Source of the DNA: Pyropia yezoensis
Lineage: Eukaryota > Rhodophyta > Bangiophyceae > Bangiales > Bangiaceae
Direction: 5' to 3'
DNA: 64,000 nt
Assembly (NCBI GenBank): GCA_009829735.1
Contig: CM020618.1
Span: 20,445,346-20,509,345, forward strand
The notes below the pieces were generated by a model. It ran no database searches and had not been told where the DNA came from. It saw only the letters and a program-made list of their open reading frames with translations. A program made the position numbers and the translations under genes. Positions within the stretch are counted from its first letter, which is position 1, and every line of letters starts with the position of its first letter. Shown piece by piece: positions 10,210-21,800 of this stretch.

Positions 10210-10214
10210 GCGTC
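10210..10214. repeat. Target-site duplication, left copy (GCGTC)
   Basis: The five bases GCGTC lie directly before the left LTR and recur at 25735-25739 after the right LTR. Five base pairs is the usual duplication for Ty3/gypsy integrases. Confidence 0.85.
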
Positions 10215-10683
10215 TGTGGCAGTATTGACCCCCAGGTAGGGGGGCAACACGTGCCATGCAAGGGGCGGCAGGCCACTAGCCTGGTCCGTTCCTCCCCCTG
10301 CATTTGGGTCCATATTCCCTAAGTTTGGGATAGTTAGCTTAGTAGTAAATCCAACTTGGATTTGAGGGTTTTCTGCATTTATCGTCTTGAATTTTCGTGT
10401 GGCCCGGTGGGCAGGTGCTGGGGTGGGAGATTCTGAGTGGCGAGATTCTGAGTGGACCCTGGGGGGATAAGGGGAGGGACAGCGGGGCTTGGCCCTGCGT
10501 CCCCGTCCCGACCAAGAAACTGTTGGACCACACACCATCCTCTTGTTTGTTCGTGGGGGGTTTGCCCCACAACAGGGACAGAGTGTGTGCGACTTGCACT
10601 TCTTCCGGTTCCCCCGACACGGGAGGCAGCCCTAGCACACCGCCCCAACTTGGGTGCCGTGTGTGCTTGTGGTTTTTGCCACA
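10215..10683 (+). repeat. Left LTR of the chromovirus
   Basis: It starts TGTGGCAGTATTGACC and ends GGTTTTTGCCACA, so the termini form the inverted repeat TGTGGC/GCCACA with TG...CA ends. It is 469 bp long, the same as the right LTR, and appears identical. Inside, a short AT-richer stretch (about 10320-10390) may contain promoter elements, but no clear TATA box was assigned. Confidence 0.92.
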
Positions 10684-10685
10684 TT

Positions 10686-10703
10686 TGGTGGAGCAGCAGG
10701 GGA
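10686..10703 (+). promoter_or_regulatory. Primer-binding site for tRNA-Ala
   Basis: TGGTGGAGCAGCAGGGGA begins two bases after the LTR. It is the exact complement of CCA plus the last 15 bases (3216-3230) of the tRNA-Ala gene at 3134-3230 in this window, an 18-nt match. Priming by tRNA-Ala is therefore inferred for minus-strand DNA synthesis. Confidence 0.85.
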
Positions 10704-10778
10704 CAGAGGTAAACTTTACCTCCGGGTGCACCCGGGTGTAGGGGGCCCTCTGTCTCAGAGGAACTGTGGACTTGGACC

Positions 10779-12749
10779 GTGTCATACGGATCGTCAGCCA
10801 ACATGGCTAGCTCGGACCCCCCGTCGTCCGGGGAGTACACGGGTGACGCACGTACTTCAGTGCCTTTGAATACTGGTGAGACACAGGTGGGTTTACCTGG
10901 GGTCGCAGAGGGACTAGAGGTCCCTCTAGCCAGAAGGACTGGAAGTGCGGGCGGGCAACAGGCCACCCCGACTCAGTCGGGAGTTCACTCGGGTGACACT
11001 TCTGATGTGGGTGGGCCGAAGTCTGGCCACCGCGTGGTATACTCAACGGGAACGTCCCAAGGGGTGAGGACTGTCCCCGCGGGTTCCACTCGGGTTGGAG
11101 CCAACTTTGGCTTGGAGCCGTCGACAACTTGGCTTTCGGAGGACGGCGGACCTCCGTTGGTCGGCGATGGGCTCGCGCCCATGCCCCCGGTTGAGACCCC
11201 TGAGGAACGTGGTTACCCCTCAGGTGGACTCCCGGAGGCGGACCGAGACTCAACTGGAGTCGTCAATCCACTCCTCGCGGAAACTATCCGTCGGGAGGCG
11301 ACCAATGTGTTGCGGCAGACTTTGCCGGACCTGGTGGTCACGATGACGAATACTATTCTGAATCAGATTGTGGCGAGTTTGCCAGATGGCCTTAATGTCC
11401 AGACCGGATTGGGGCTTTCGAGCCCGCAGGCGCAGGGGGAATCTCCCCTGACGCCTATTCCGGGTCGCCCCGAACAGGGGGGGACCCCTGTGACTCCCAA
11501 CGTGGGAGCCGCACCATTCTCGGTGGGGCGTACGCCCTTCACGGGGGAGTTCCCCTCGGAAACGCCGGCGGCTACACCAAGCTCGCCGTACCAGACTACA
11601 GGCACTGAGGGTGAACTTACCCCAGTGCCACAGCGGCTGTTCCCTCAACGTGAGGTGCCGCCCAAGATCCAGTTAGCCAACCCGGTCTACCAGAGGATCT
11701 TTGACTGTGAGACCTACGCCCTCCACAACAAGTCGGTGGCGTATGGTCCTGACCAGGCCCGAGCCATGGGCCGTGCCAAGAAGAATGCACTTCATTCTTT
11801 TGGGCACAAAGCGGAGTGGGACGGAACTCCCCCCCTCCGTGTCTTTGAGTTTCTACGTCGTTTCACAAAAGCCTGTGACGACAATGCCATAAGTGAAGGC
11901 ATGGCTTTTTACATGCTACAGGAGTTTACGAAGGGTGACCTACGGACAGAACTTATGTCCGTCATGCCCAGCTCCTCAAGTGGAGGCGCTGGGGAGGTGA
12001 CGTCCTATTTGGAGCTCGTCAACCCGGTTGTTGAGAGCCATGGTTGATGAGGCAGCGTTGGCTTCTCAAGTCGAGGAGTTTACGCAAGCCCATCAGGAAG
12101 AGGCGGAGGACGAGTTGTCCTTTGCGGAGCGAGTCCGTAAGCTCAACAATCTTTGTGGGTTTCTTCATCCACAAGCTGTGGTGAAGAGTCGGTTTGTGGA
12201 GGGACTCCATTGGTCAGTCCGGATGGAGACCCGGGAGCATAACACTGCCCGGGCGACCCTGGCCGAGTTGGCCAGGTTCGCCTATCGCAGAGGCGAGGCC
12301 TACCGCAAGTTGCGGGAGGAACAACGCCAGGAGCGTCAGGCCGAGTTGGCCAAGGAACGGGAGGAGGCGCGCCAGGCCAGAGAGTTGAGAGAGGCACGCC
12401 GAATCCGCAAGGAGAGGGTGGTAGCTGCCGTGGGAACTTCCCAGGGTATCCCTTCGTCTTCCCCAGTTGGGAAGACCCCCCCGGAACGGACCATCGGTGT
12501 TGGAACTGCAACTCCGATGGTCACTGGGCATATGATTGCCCCAAGTTGAGTAAACGCATCCAACAACTTGTTAGGAATGCGAGTAAAAAGTCGGCTACGA
12601 GCGAAGTACGTTCACGCCGCGAGGGTGGGTCTCGACCGGTCGTCGCGGTCGCCACACCCTCGGCGGCGGAGGCAGACACGTCGTCTTCGGACTCGTCGTC
12701 TTCCTCCCCGTCCTCAGATTCGGACGCCAAGTCGGCGGGAAACGAATGA
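10779..12749 (+). CDS. gag: gag of the chromovirus, first contig (frame-broken)
   Basis: The start is ATG 10779 or the in-frame ATG at 10803 in a good context (CAACATGGC). The first 420 residues are Pro/Thr/Gly-rich, then a capsid-like helical part (YALHNKSVAYG, LRVFEFLRRF). Near 12028 an extra T relative to the second copy shifts the frame. The following part is helical and charged (EEFTQAHQEEAEDELSFAER) and resumes in the frame of ATG 12028. A further length difference in a C run near 12476 puts the zinc knuckle region out of frame here. Gag ends at TGA 12747-12749, overlapping the pol ATG. The breaks differ from those in the second copy, which argues for sequencing error at contig ends. 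Confidence 0.75.
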
Positions 12750-15700
12750 CCGTTGGAGCTGGCCGTCCGAAGCTCACAACGGCAGCCTCGGCCAAGTGGG
12801 CCAGGAGGACGAACCAACCGTGCCGGATACTGCGGCGACCTAAGGGAGTCCGCCCACCTCGGGTAGGACTCCCCAAGAACGTAAACCCACGTCGGGTCAT
12901 CGCGGTGCTGACGGGTGAGAACTTCCAGGTGGCTGGACGGGTGCAACTTGCCCCCGGCCGTGCATGCTGTACCCGTATCGTACTTGATACCGGGTCAGGA
13001 GCCTCCTTGATACGCAAGTCGCTATTACCAAAGGAGGTGAAGCTCCAACGCTGGAGGTCCAAAGCTGACCATATGATTGACATCAATGGTGGGGTACTTC
13101 CCATCGTTGGTGCCGTGACCCTACCAACTAGGTTGGGGACCCATGAGGTCGACGTGACCTATGGCGTAGTTGAGAATATATCGGTACCCCTGCTTCTGGG
13201 TACCCCTTATGTTGTTACACAAGTGCCTTTGATTTGTGGCCCTGAGTACTGGGTCAAGTTGATGAATGGGGAGACTATCCCCATCCTTGGTAAGGGAAAG
13301 TCTGTGGCTCCTGTGACAGTCTCACAGTCGAAGCCTGTTTGTTCGGTGAGGGAAGGGTTTACTGCTACCCTGCGTTTAGCCCGCAAAGTCACGTTGCCCC
13401 CCAACTCGGTGGCGCACGTTGATGTTGTAACTGATTTTACGGGGAACGGGTTGGTGCACCCTCACCCCCGTCTTGCTCGCAAGCACCAAGTGCATGTTGC
13501 CCTTGGCACGATGGACTCCAAAGCCGGAGTCCCGTGGAGGATCCAGGTGATGAACCTGAGCCCGACGCCCAAGTACTTCAAGTCGGGAGCCAAGTTCGGC
13601 TATATCGACCAACACGAGGGACCGGTAGTAGCGGTCACCCTCAACGCGGGCGCAAGTAGCGACCCGAAGTCCGGAAAGGAGAAGCATCAAGCCAAGTCGG
13701 CCGCCTCTCCTCGGCCCCATGTGAACATGGAGGGTGTTCCCCCCAGGTTGAGGGTTCAAGTTGAACGCCTCTTGGACCAATATCACAAGTTGTGGGATGG
13801 TCAATTGGGACTCATGAGATCCACCCAACACCGGATCGAGTTGAAGCCCGGTGCACCCCCTATACACCAACAACCGTATAGGGGAGGACCTCGTTCAAGG
13901 GCCCTCGTTAAGGAGCAAGTTGCTCGCATGGAGGCCCTCGATGTGATCGAGGCCAGCAACGCCGAGTGGGCGAGTCCGGTGGTTATCGTCCCCAAAGTTG
14001 ATGGGACCCCCCGGTTTTGTATCGACTACCGTAAGCTCAACGAGAGCACGGTGAAGGACAGTTATCCCCTACCTAGGATGGACGACTGTCTGGACTCTCT
14101 GGGGGAGGCAAACGTGTTCTCTAACCTGGACTGTAACGCGGGGTACTGGCAAATTCCCATTGCCCCGGAGGACAGGCATAAAACTACCTTTACCTGTCAC
14201 TGTGGTACCTACCAGTGCAAGCGCCTACCGTTTGGTCTGTGTAACGCGCCGGCAACTTTCCAGCGCGCTATGGACATGATTCTGGCCGGAGTACGGTGGC
14301 AGATCTGTCTTGTGTACCTGGACGATATCATTGTGTTCTCCCGAAGTCCGGAGGAGCACATTGGCCATCTTGGCCAGGTGTTCAAGCTACTTGCTGACGT
14401 CGGTGTGTCACTGAAGGCGAGTAAGTGCCACCTCTTCACTCAAAAGGTGGAGTACTTGGGACATGTTGTCCGTCCGGGGCGACTCTGTGTTAACGAGAAG
14501 AACTTGAGGGCCATTCGTAAGGCTCAGTACCCCCGGACCTAGACCCAGATGAGGAGCTTCCTCGGGATGTGTAACGTGTACCGACGTTTCACCAAGGGCT
14601 TCGCCAAGGTGGCGAAGCCGTTTAATGAGCTAGTGAGCTCAACGCTACCGAAGAACCTGCCTCCCCCAAGTCGGGTGGAGCAGGAATCCTTTGAGACTCT
14701 TCGGGACCTTCTGCTGAAGCCCCCAACTTGGCTATTCCCAGGTTGGGAGGCCACTACATCCTGGATGTGGACGCTAGCTACGACCAACTTGGTTGTGTGT
14801 TGCTTCAGCAGCAGCCGGACAAGGAGTACTTGCCGGTGGGATGCTTTAGTAAGGGGCTGAACTCGGCCGAGAAGAACTACGGAGTCACCGAGTTGGAAGG
14901 ACTCGCAGTGGTGTGGGCGGTGACGTCACTTCGTCACTACCTGGAGGGTGAGAAGTTCCTCATCCGCTGTGACCACCGCGCGTTGCAGTTCATCTTTAAG
15001 ACGGACTGTACGAACACTCGTCTCAACCGGTGGAGGGTGCGACTGGCACCCTTCAACTTTGATATTGAGTACCGACCTGGCAGGCAACATGCCCTTGCCG
15101 ACGGCCTCTCTCGGGTACCTACCGAGGGGCTGGACACTAACCCAGTCGATGAGGACATCCCCATCGTGGGGGTAGTCACGCGCTCGGGTCAGGCGTTGAA
15201 CCCCGAGGCGCCAGGGAACAAGAAGTACTTGCCCCTGTCCCTGGACGAGGTGGTGAAGGCCCAGGCCGAGGATCCCTTCTGCAAGTCGCAGAGGGATATA
15301 CTGGATACAGTGGTAGAGACGCGTTTCTTTCTGGGAGACGATGGCCTCCTCATGAGGAGGGGGGTATTCCAGGGGACCGAACAACTTGTCGCCCCCGCAT
15401 CCCTCAAGGACAGTATCCTTGAGAGGGAGCACAACGCTCCCACAAGTGGACACCTGGGGTCTAGTAAACTGTACCAGACCCTGAGGACCAGGTACTACTG
15501 GCCGTCCATGGTGGTGGACATCTACAGTTGGGTGGCTGCCTGCACAAGTTGTGCACAGAACCGTCTGATGGAACGGCGGCCTAGTACGGCTATGTTATTG
15601 TTCCCGGCCAAGGAGCCCTTCGCCGCGTTGGCGATGGACATCCTTGGGCCACTGCCAGTGACCGAGGAGGGCAACCAGTACCTCCTGGTCATCTGTGACC

Positions 15701-16657
15701 GCTTCACGAAACTTACGCGAGCGATCCCACTGGCAGAGATCACGGCCATGTCGGTCGTGTCAGCCTTCCTAGATCACTGGGTTGCCGCGTATGGCATCCC
15801 AGATAGTACACTATCGGACAATGGACCGCAATTTGCGTCTGTACTGTTTCAGGGAGTGCTGGATATGTTGGGGGTTGAGGCAAACTATGCCACCCCCTAC
15901 CACCCACAAACTAATGGGCAGGTGGAGCGCTTCAACAAAACTATTGTTAGGCAGCTGCGCCACTATGTGAGTGAGCACGTGAAGACGTGGGACCAATACA
16001 TTTCTATCCTTACTACTGCCTACAATTCGCAGGTTCACTCATCTACAGGGGAAGTACCCCTCGCTTTTGTGACCCCCCGTCGTGTGCGGTCTATTGCCGT
16101 GCGGCGGTCGCTCCCAACTAGGGAGGATGGTGGCAGTACGCCTACTCCTACTGAGAGTAAGGCGGAGTTCGCTGCTAGGCTTGAAAACCTCATCCCTAAA
16201 GTCAGGGCTGAGATGGACAAAGCACAAAAGCGCTACAAGCGTACCTTTGACAAAAAGGTGCGCAATGCTAAGCACGTCCCCGAGCAGGGTGACTGGGTGC
16301 TGGTACACTCGCACACCCCAACTGGGGGTAAGCTGGTATTCCAGACGAAGGGACCGTACCAGGTCCTTCGTACTGATGGGCGGCGCTTCACCATCGAAAG
16401 TGACGATGGGGTCCGCACAGTGAACGGACAGGACGTGGTCAAAAGTTGCACCACCGCCTGCAGGCGACCCAGCTTGGCGCGTGCGTTGGAATCGTGGCGC
16501 CTCCCCTCACTGCCTGCGGCCAAACAGGGCCCACAGGAGTACGTGTTCGATAAGTTCATCGACCACGGATGGGATGAAGACACTGACCGCCTCATGTTGA
16601 GGGTGCGTTGGTTTGGCTACAAAGCCAAGGATGATACGTGGGAGTATGTGGAGGACC
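12746..16657 (+). pseudogene. pol: pol of the chromovirus, first contig, truncated by the gap
   Basis: ATG 12746 overlaps the gag stop as ATGA and lies in the -1 frame relative to gag. In order it encodes an aspartic protease (VLDTGSGASLI), reverse transcriptase (CIDYRKLNE, FSNLDCNAGYWQIP, LPFGLCNAPATF, and the YLDD catalytic motif near 14320), RNase H (YILDVDASYDQLG ... TELEGLAVVW), an H2C2 zinc finger (GHLGSSKLYQTLR ... CTSCAQNR) and the integrase core (MDILGPL, LSDNGPQFAS, HPQTNGQVERFN). A TAG at 14540-14542 interrupts the frame between RT and RNase H. A one-base deficit in a C run near 14720 shifts the frame, and a further shift lies near 16440. The chromodomain is cut off by the Ns at 16658. 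Confidence 0.85.
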
Positions 16658-17157
16658 NNNNNNNNNNNNNNNNNNNNNNNNNNNNNNNNNNNNNNNNNNN
16701 NNNNNNNNNNNNNNNNNNNNNNNNNNNNNNNNNNNNNNNNNNNNNNNNNNNNNNNNNNNNNNNNNNNNNNNNNNNNNNNNNNNNNNNNNNNNNNNNNNNN
16801 NNNNNNNNNNNNNNNNNNNNNNNNNNNNNNNNNNNNNNNNNNNNNNNNNNNNNNNNNNNNNNNNNNNNNNNNNNNNNNNNNNNNNNNNNNNNNNNNNNNN
16901 NNNNNNNNNNNNNNNNNNNNNNNNNNNNNNNNNNNNNNNNNNNNNNNNNNNNNNNNNNNNNNNNNNNNNNNNNNNNNNNNNNNNNNNNNNNNNNNNNNNN
17001 NNNNNNNNNNNNNNNNNNNNNNNNNNNNNNNNNNNNNNNNNNNNNNNNNNNNNNNNNNNNNNNNNNNNNNNNNNNNNNNNNNNNNNNNNNNNNNNNNNNN
17101 NNNNNNNNNNNNNNNNNNNNNNNNNNNNNNNNNNNNNNNNNNNNNNNNNNNNNNNNN
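16658..17157. other. Assembly gap of exactly 500 N
   Basis: 500 consecutive N, a conventional placeholder length for gaps of unknown size. The sequence to its right repeats 5.6 kb already present on its left, so the gap probably represents a negative distance (unmerged overlap). Confidence 0.97.
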
Positions 17158-18892
17158 CGAAGTCTGGCCACCGCGTGGTATACTCAACGGGAAACGTCCA
17201 AGGGTGAGGACTGTCCCCGCGGGTTCCACTCGGGTTGGAGCCAACTTTGGCTTGGAGCCCGTCGACAACTTGGCTTTCGGAGGACGGCGGACCTCCGTTG
17301 GTCGGCGATGGGCTCGGCGCCCATGCCCCCCGGTTGAGACCCCTGAGGAACGTGGTTACCCCTCAGGTGGACTCCCGGAGGCGGACCGAGACTCAACTGG
17401 AGTCGTCAATCCACTCCTCGCGGAAACTATCCGTCGGGAGGCGACCAATGTGTTGCGGCAGACTTTGCCGGACCTGGTGGTCACGATGACGAATACTATT
17501 CTGAATCAGATTGTGGCGAGTTTGCCAGATGGCCTAATGTCCAGACCGGATTGGGGCTTTCGAGCCCGCAGGCGCAGGGGGAATCTCCCCTGACGCCTAT
17601 TCCGGGTCGCCCCGAACAGGGGGGGACCCCTGTGACTCCCAACGTGGGAGCCGCACCATTCTCGGTGGGGCGTACGCCCTTCACGGGGGAGTTCCCCTCG
17701 GAAACGCCGGCGGCTACACCAGCTCGCCGTACCAGACTACAGGCACTGAGGGTGAACTTACCCCAGTGCCACAGCGGCTGTTCCTCAACGTGAGGTGCCG
17801 CCCAAGATCCAGTTAGCCAACCCGGTCTACCAGAGGATCTTTGACTGTGAGACCTACGCCCTCCACAACAAGTCCGGTGGCGTATGGTCCTGACCAGGCC
17901 CGAGCCATGGGCCGTGCCAAGAAGAATGCACTTCATTCTTTTGGGCACAAAGCGGAGTGGGACGGAACTCCCCCCCTCCGTGTCTTTGAGTTTCTACGTC
18001 GTTTCACAAAAGCCTGTGACGGACAATGCCATAAGTGAAGGCATGGCTTTTTACATGCTACAGGAGTTTACGAAGGGTGACCTACGGACAGAACTTATGT
18101 CCGTCATGCCAAGCTCCTCAAGTGGAGGCGCTGGGGAGGTGGACGTCCTATTTGGAGCTCGTCAACCCGGTTGTGAGAGCCATGGTTGATGAGGCAGCGT
18201 TGGCTTCTCAAGTCGAGGAGTTTACGCAAGCCCATCAGGAAGAGGCGGAGGACGAGTTGTCCTTTGCGGAGCGAGTCCGTAAGCTCAACAATCTTTGTGG
18301 GTTTCTTCATCCACAAGCTGTGGTGAAGAGTCGGTTTGTGGAGGGACTCCATTGGTCAGTCCGGATGGAGACCCGGGAGCATAACACTGCCCGGGCGACC
18401 CTGGCCGAGTTGGCCAGGTTCGCCTATCGCAGAGGCGAGGCCTACCGCAAGTTGCGGGAGGAACAACGCCAGGAGCGTCAGGCCGAGTTGGCCAAGGAAC
18501 GGGAGGAGGCGCGCCAGGCCAGAGAGTTGAGAGAGGCACGCCGAATCCGCAAGGAGAGGGTGGTAGCTGCCGTGGGAACTTCCCAGGGTATCCCTTCGTC
18601 TTCCCCAGTTGGGAAGACCCCCCCCGGAACGGACCATCGGTGTTGGAACTGCAACTCCGATGGTCACTGGGCATATGATTGCCCCAAGTTGAGTAAACGC
18701 ATCCAACAACTTGTTAGGAATGCGAGTAAAAAGTCGGCTACGAGCGAAGTACGTTCACGCCGCGAGGGTGGGTCTCGACCGGTCGTCGCGGTCGCCACAC
18801 CCTCGGCGGCGGAGGCAGACACGTCGTCTTCGGACTCGTCGTCTTCCTCCCCGTCCTCAGATTCGGACGCCAAGTCGGCGGGAAACGAATGA
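17158..18892 (+). pseudogene. gag: gag, second contig (5' truncated, frame-broken at contig start)
   Basis: This repeats the first copy from its base 11017 onward with many one-base length differences in the first 1.1 kb, as expected for poor consensus at a contig end. From 18035 the frame is intact to TGA 18890-18892 and shows the CCHC zinc knuckle CWNCNSDGHWAYDC (CX2CX4HX4C) for RNA binding, flanked by basic residues and a Ser-rich acidic tail. The knuckle is readable only in this copy. Confidence 0.75.
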
Positions 18893-21800
18893 CCGTTGGA
18901 GCTGGCCGTCCGAAGCTCACAACGGCAGCCTCGGCCAAGTGGGCCAGGAGGACGAACCAACCGTGCCGGATACTGCGGCGACCTAAGGGAGTCCGCCCAC
19001 CTCGGGTAGGACTCCCCAAGAACGTAAACCCACGTCGGGTCATCGCGGTGCTGACGGGTGAGAACTTCCAGGTGGCTGGACGGGTGCAACTTGCCCCCGG
19101 CCGTGCATGCTGTACCCGTATCGTACTTGATACCGGGTCAGGAGCCTCCTTGATACGCAAGTCGCTATTACCAAAGGAGGTGAAGCTCCAACGCTGGAGG
19201 TCCAAAGCTGACCATATGATTGACATCAATGGTGGGGTACTTCCCATCGTTGGTGCCGTGACCCTACCAACTAGGTTGGGGACCCATGAGGTCGACGTGA
19301 CCTATGGCGTAGTTTGAGAATATATCGGTACCCCTGCTTCTGGGTACCCCTTATGTTGTTACACAAGTGCCTTTGATTTGTGGCCCTGAGTACTGGGTCA
19401 AGTTGATGAATGGGGAGACTATCCCCATCCTTGGTAAGGGAAAGTCTGTGGCTCCTGTGACAGTCTCACAGTCGAAGCCTGTTTGTTCGGTGAGGGAAGG
19501 GTTTACTGCTACCCTGCGTTTAGCCCGCAAAGTCACGTTGCCCCCCAACTCGGTGGCGCACGTTGATGTTGTAACTGATTTTACGGGGAACGGGTTGGTG
19601 CACCCTCACCCCCGTCTTGCTCGCAAGCACCAAGTGCATGTTGCCCTTGGCACGATGGACTCCAAAGCCGGAGTCCCGTGGAGGATCCAGGTGATGAACC
19701 TGAGCCCGACGCCCAAGTACTTCAAGTCGGGAGCCAAGTTCGGCTATATCGACCAACACGAGGGACCGGTAGTAGCGGTCACCCTCAACGCGGGCGCAAG
19801 TAGCGACCCGAAGTCCGGAAAGGAGAAGCATCAAGCCAAGTCGGCCGCCTCTCCTCGGCCCCATGTGAACATGGAGGGTGTTCCCCCAGGTTGAGGGTTC
19901 AAGTTGAACGCCTCTTGGACCAATATCACAAGTTGTGGGATGGTCAATTGGGACTCATGAGATCCACCCAACACCGGATCGAGTTGAAGCCCGGTGCACC
20001 CCCTATACACCAACAACCGTATAGGGGAGGACCTCGTTCAAGGGCCCTCGTTAAGGAGCAAGTTGCTCGCATGGAGGCCCTCGATGTGATCGAGGCCAGC
20101 AACGCCGAGTGGGCGAGTCCGGTGGTTATCGTCCCCAAAGTTGATGGGACCCCCCGGTTTTGTATCGACTACCGTAAGCTCAACGAGAGCACGGTGAAGG
20201 ACAGTTATCCCCTACCTAGGATGGACGACTGTCTGGACTCTCTGGGGGAGGCAAACGTGTTCTCTAACCTGGACTGTAACGCGGGGTACTGGCAAATTCC
20301 CATTGCCCCGGAGGACAGGCATAAAACTACCTTTACCTGTCACTGTGGTACCTACCAGTGCAAGCGCCTACCGTTTGGTCTGTGTAACGCGCCGGCAACT
20401 TTCCAGCGCGCTATGGACATGATTCTGGCCGGAGTACGGTGGCAGATCTGTCTTGTGTACCTGGACGATATCATTGTGTTCTCCCGAAGTCCGGAGGAGC
20501 ACATTGGCCATCTTGGCCAGGTGTTCAAGCTACTTGCTGACGTCGGTGTGTCACTGAAGGCGAGTAAGTGCCACCTCTTCACTCAAAAGGTGGAGTACTT
20601 GGGACATGTTGTCCGTCCGGGGCGACTCTGTGTTAACGAGAAGAACTTGAGGGCCATTCGTAAGGCTCAGTACCCCCGGACCTAGACCCAGATGAGGAGC
20701 TTCCTCGGGATGTGTAACGTGTACCGACGTTTCACCAAGGGCTTCGCCAAGGTGGCGAAGCCGTTTAATGAGCTAGTGAGCTCAACGCTACCGAAGAACC
20801 TGCCTCCCCCAAGTCGGGTGGAGCAGGAATCCTTTGAGACTCTTCGGGACCTTCTGCTGAAGCCCCCCAACTTGGCTATTCCCAGGTTGGGAGGCCACTA
20901 CATCCTGGATGTGGACGCTAGCTACGACCAACTTGGTTGTGTGTTGCTTCAGCAGCAGCCGGACAAGGAGTACTTGCCGGTGGGATGCTTTAGTAAGGGG
21001 CTGAACTCGGCCGAGAAGAACTACGGAGTCACCGAGTTGGAAGGACTCGCAGTGGTGTGGGCGGTGACGTCACTTCGTCACTACCTGGAGGGTGAGAAGT
21101 TCCTCATCCGCTGTGACCACCGCGCGTTGCAGTTCATCTTTAAGACGGACTGTACGAACACTCGTCTCAACCGGTGGAGGGTGCGACTGGCACCCTTCAA
21201 CTTTGATATTGAGTACCGACCTGGCAGGCAACATGCCCTTGCCGACGGCCTCTCTCGGGTACCTACCGAGGGGCTGGACACTAACCCAGTCGATGAGGAC
21301 ATCCCCATCGTGGGGGTAGTCACGCGCTCGGGTCAGGCGTTGAACCCCGAGGCGCCAGGGAACAAGAAGTACTTGCCCCTGTCCCTGGACGAGGTGGTGA
21401 AGGCCCAGGCCGAGGATCCCTTCTGCAAGTCGCAGAGGGATATACTGGATACAGTGGTAGAGACGCGTTTCTTTCTGGGAGACGATGGCCTCCTCATGAG
21501 GAGGGGGGTATTCCAGGGGACCGAACAACTTGTCGCCCCCGCATCCCTCAAGGACAGTATCCTTGAGAGGGAGCACAACGCTCCCACAAGTGGACACCTG
21601 GGGTCTAGTAAACTGTACCAGACCCTGAGGACCAGGTACTACTGGCCGTCCATGGTGGTGGACATCTACAGTTGGGTGGCTGCCTGCACAAGTTGTGCAC
21701 AGAACCGTCTGATGGAACGGCGGCCTAGTACGGCTATGTTATTGTTCCCGGCCAAGGAGCCCTTCGCCGCGTTGGCGATGGACATCCTTGGGCCACTGCC

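Noticed and set aside
9940..10210. CRISPR-like or structured repeat array
   Set aside because: The units are 12-bp microsatellite-type repeats without spacers, in a eukaryotic context.
16658..17157. ORFs that run through the N block
   Set aside because: Frames across undefined bases carry no information.
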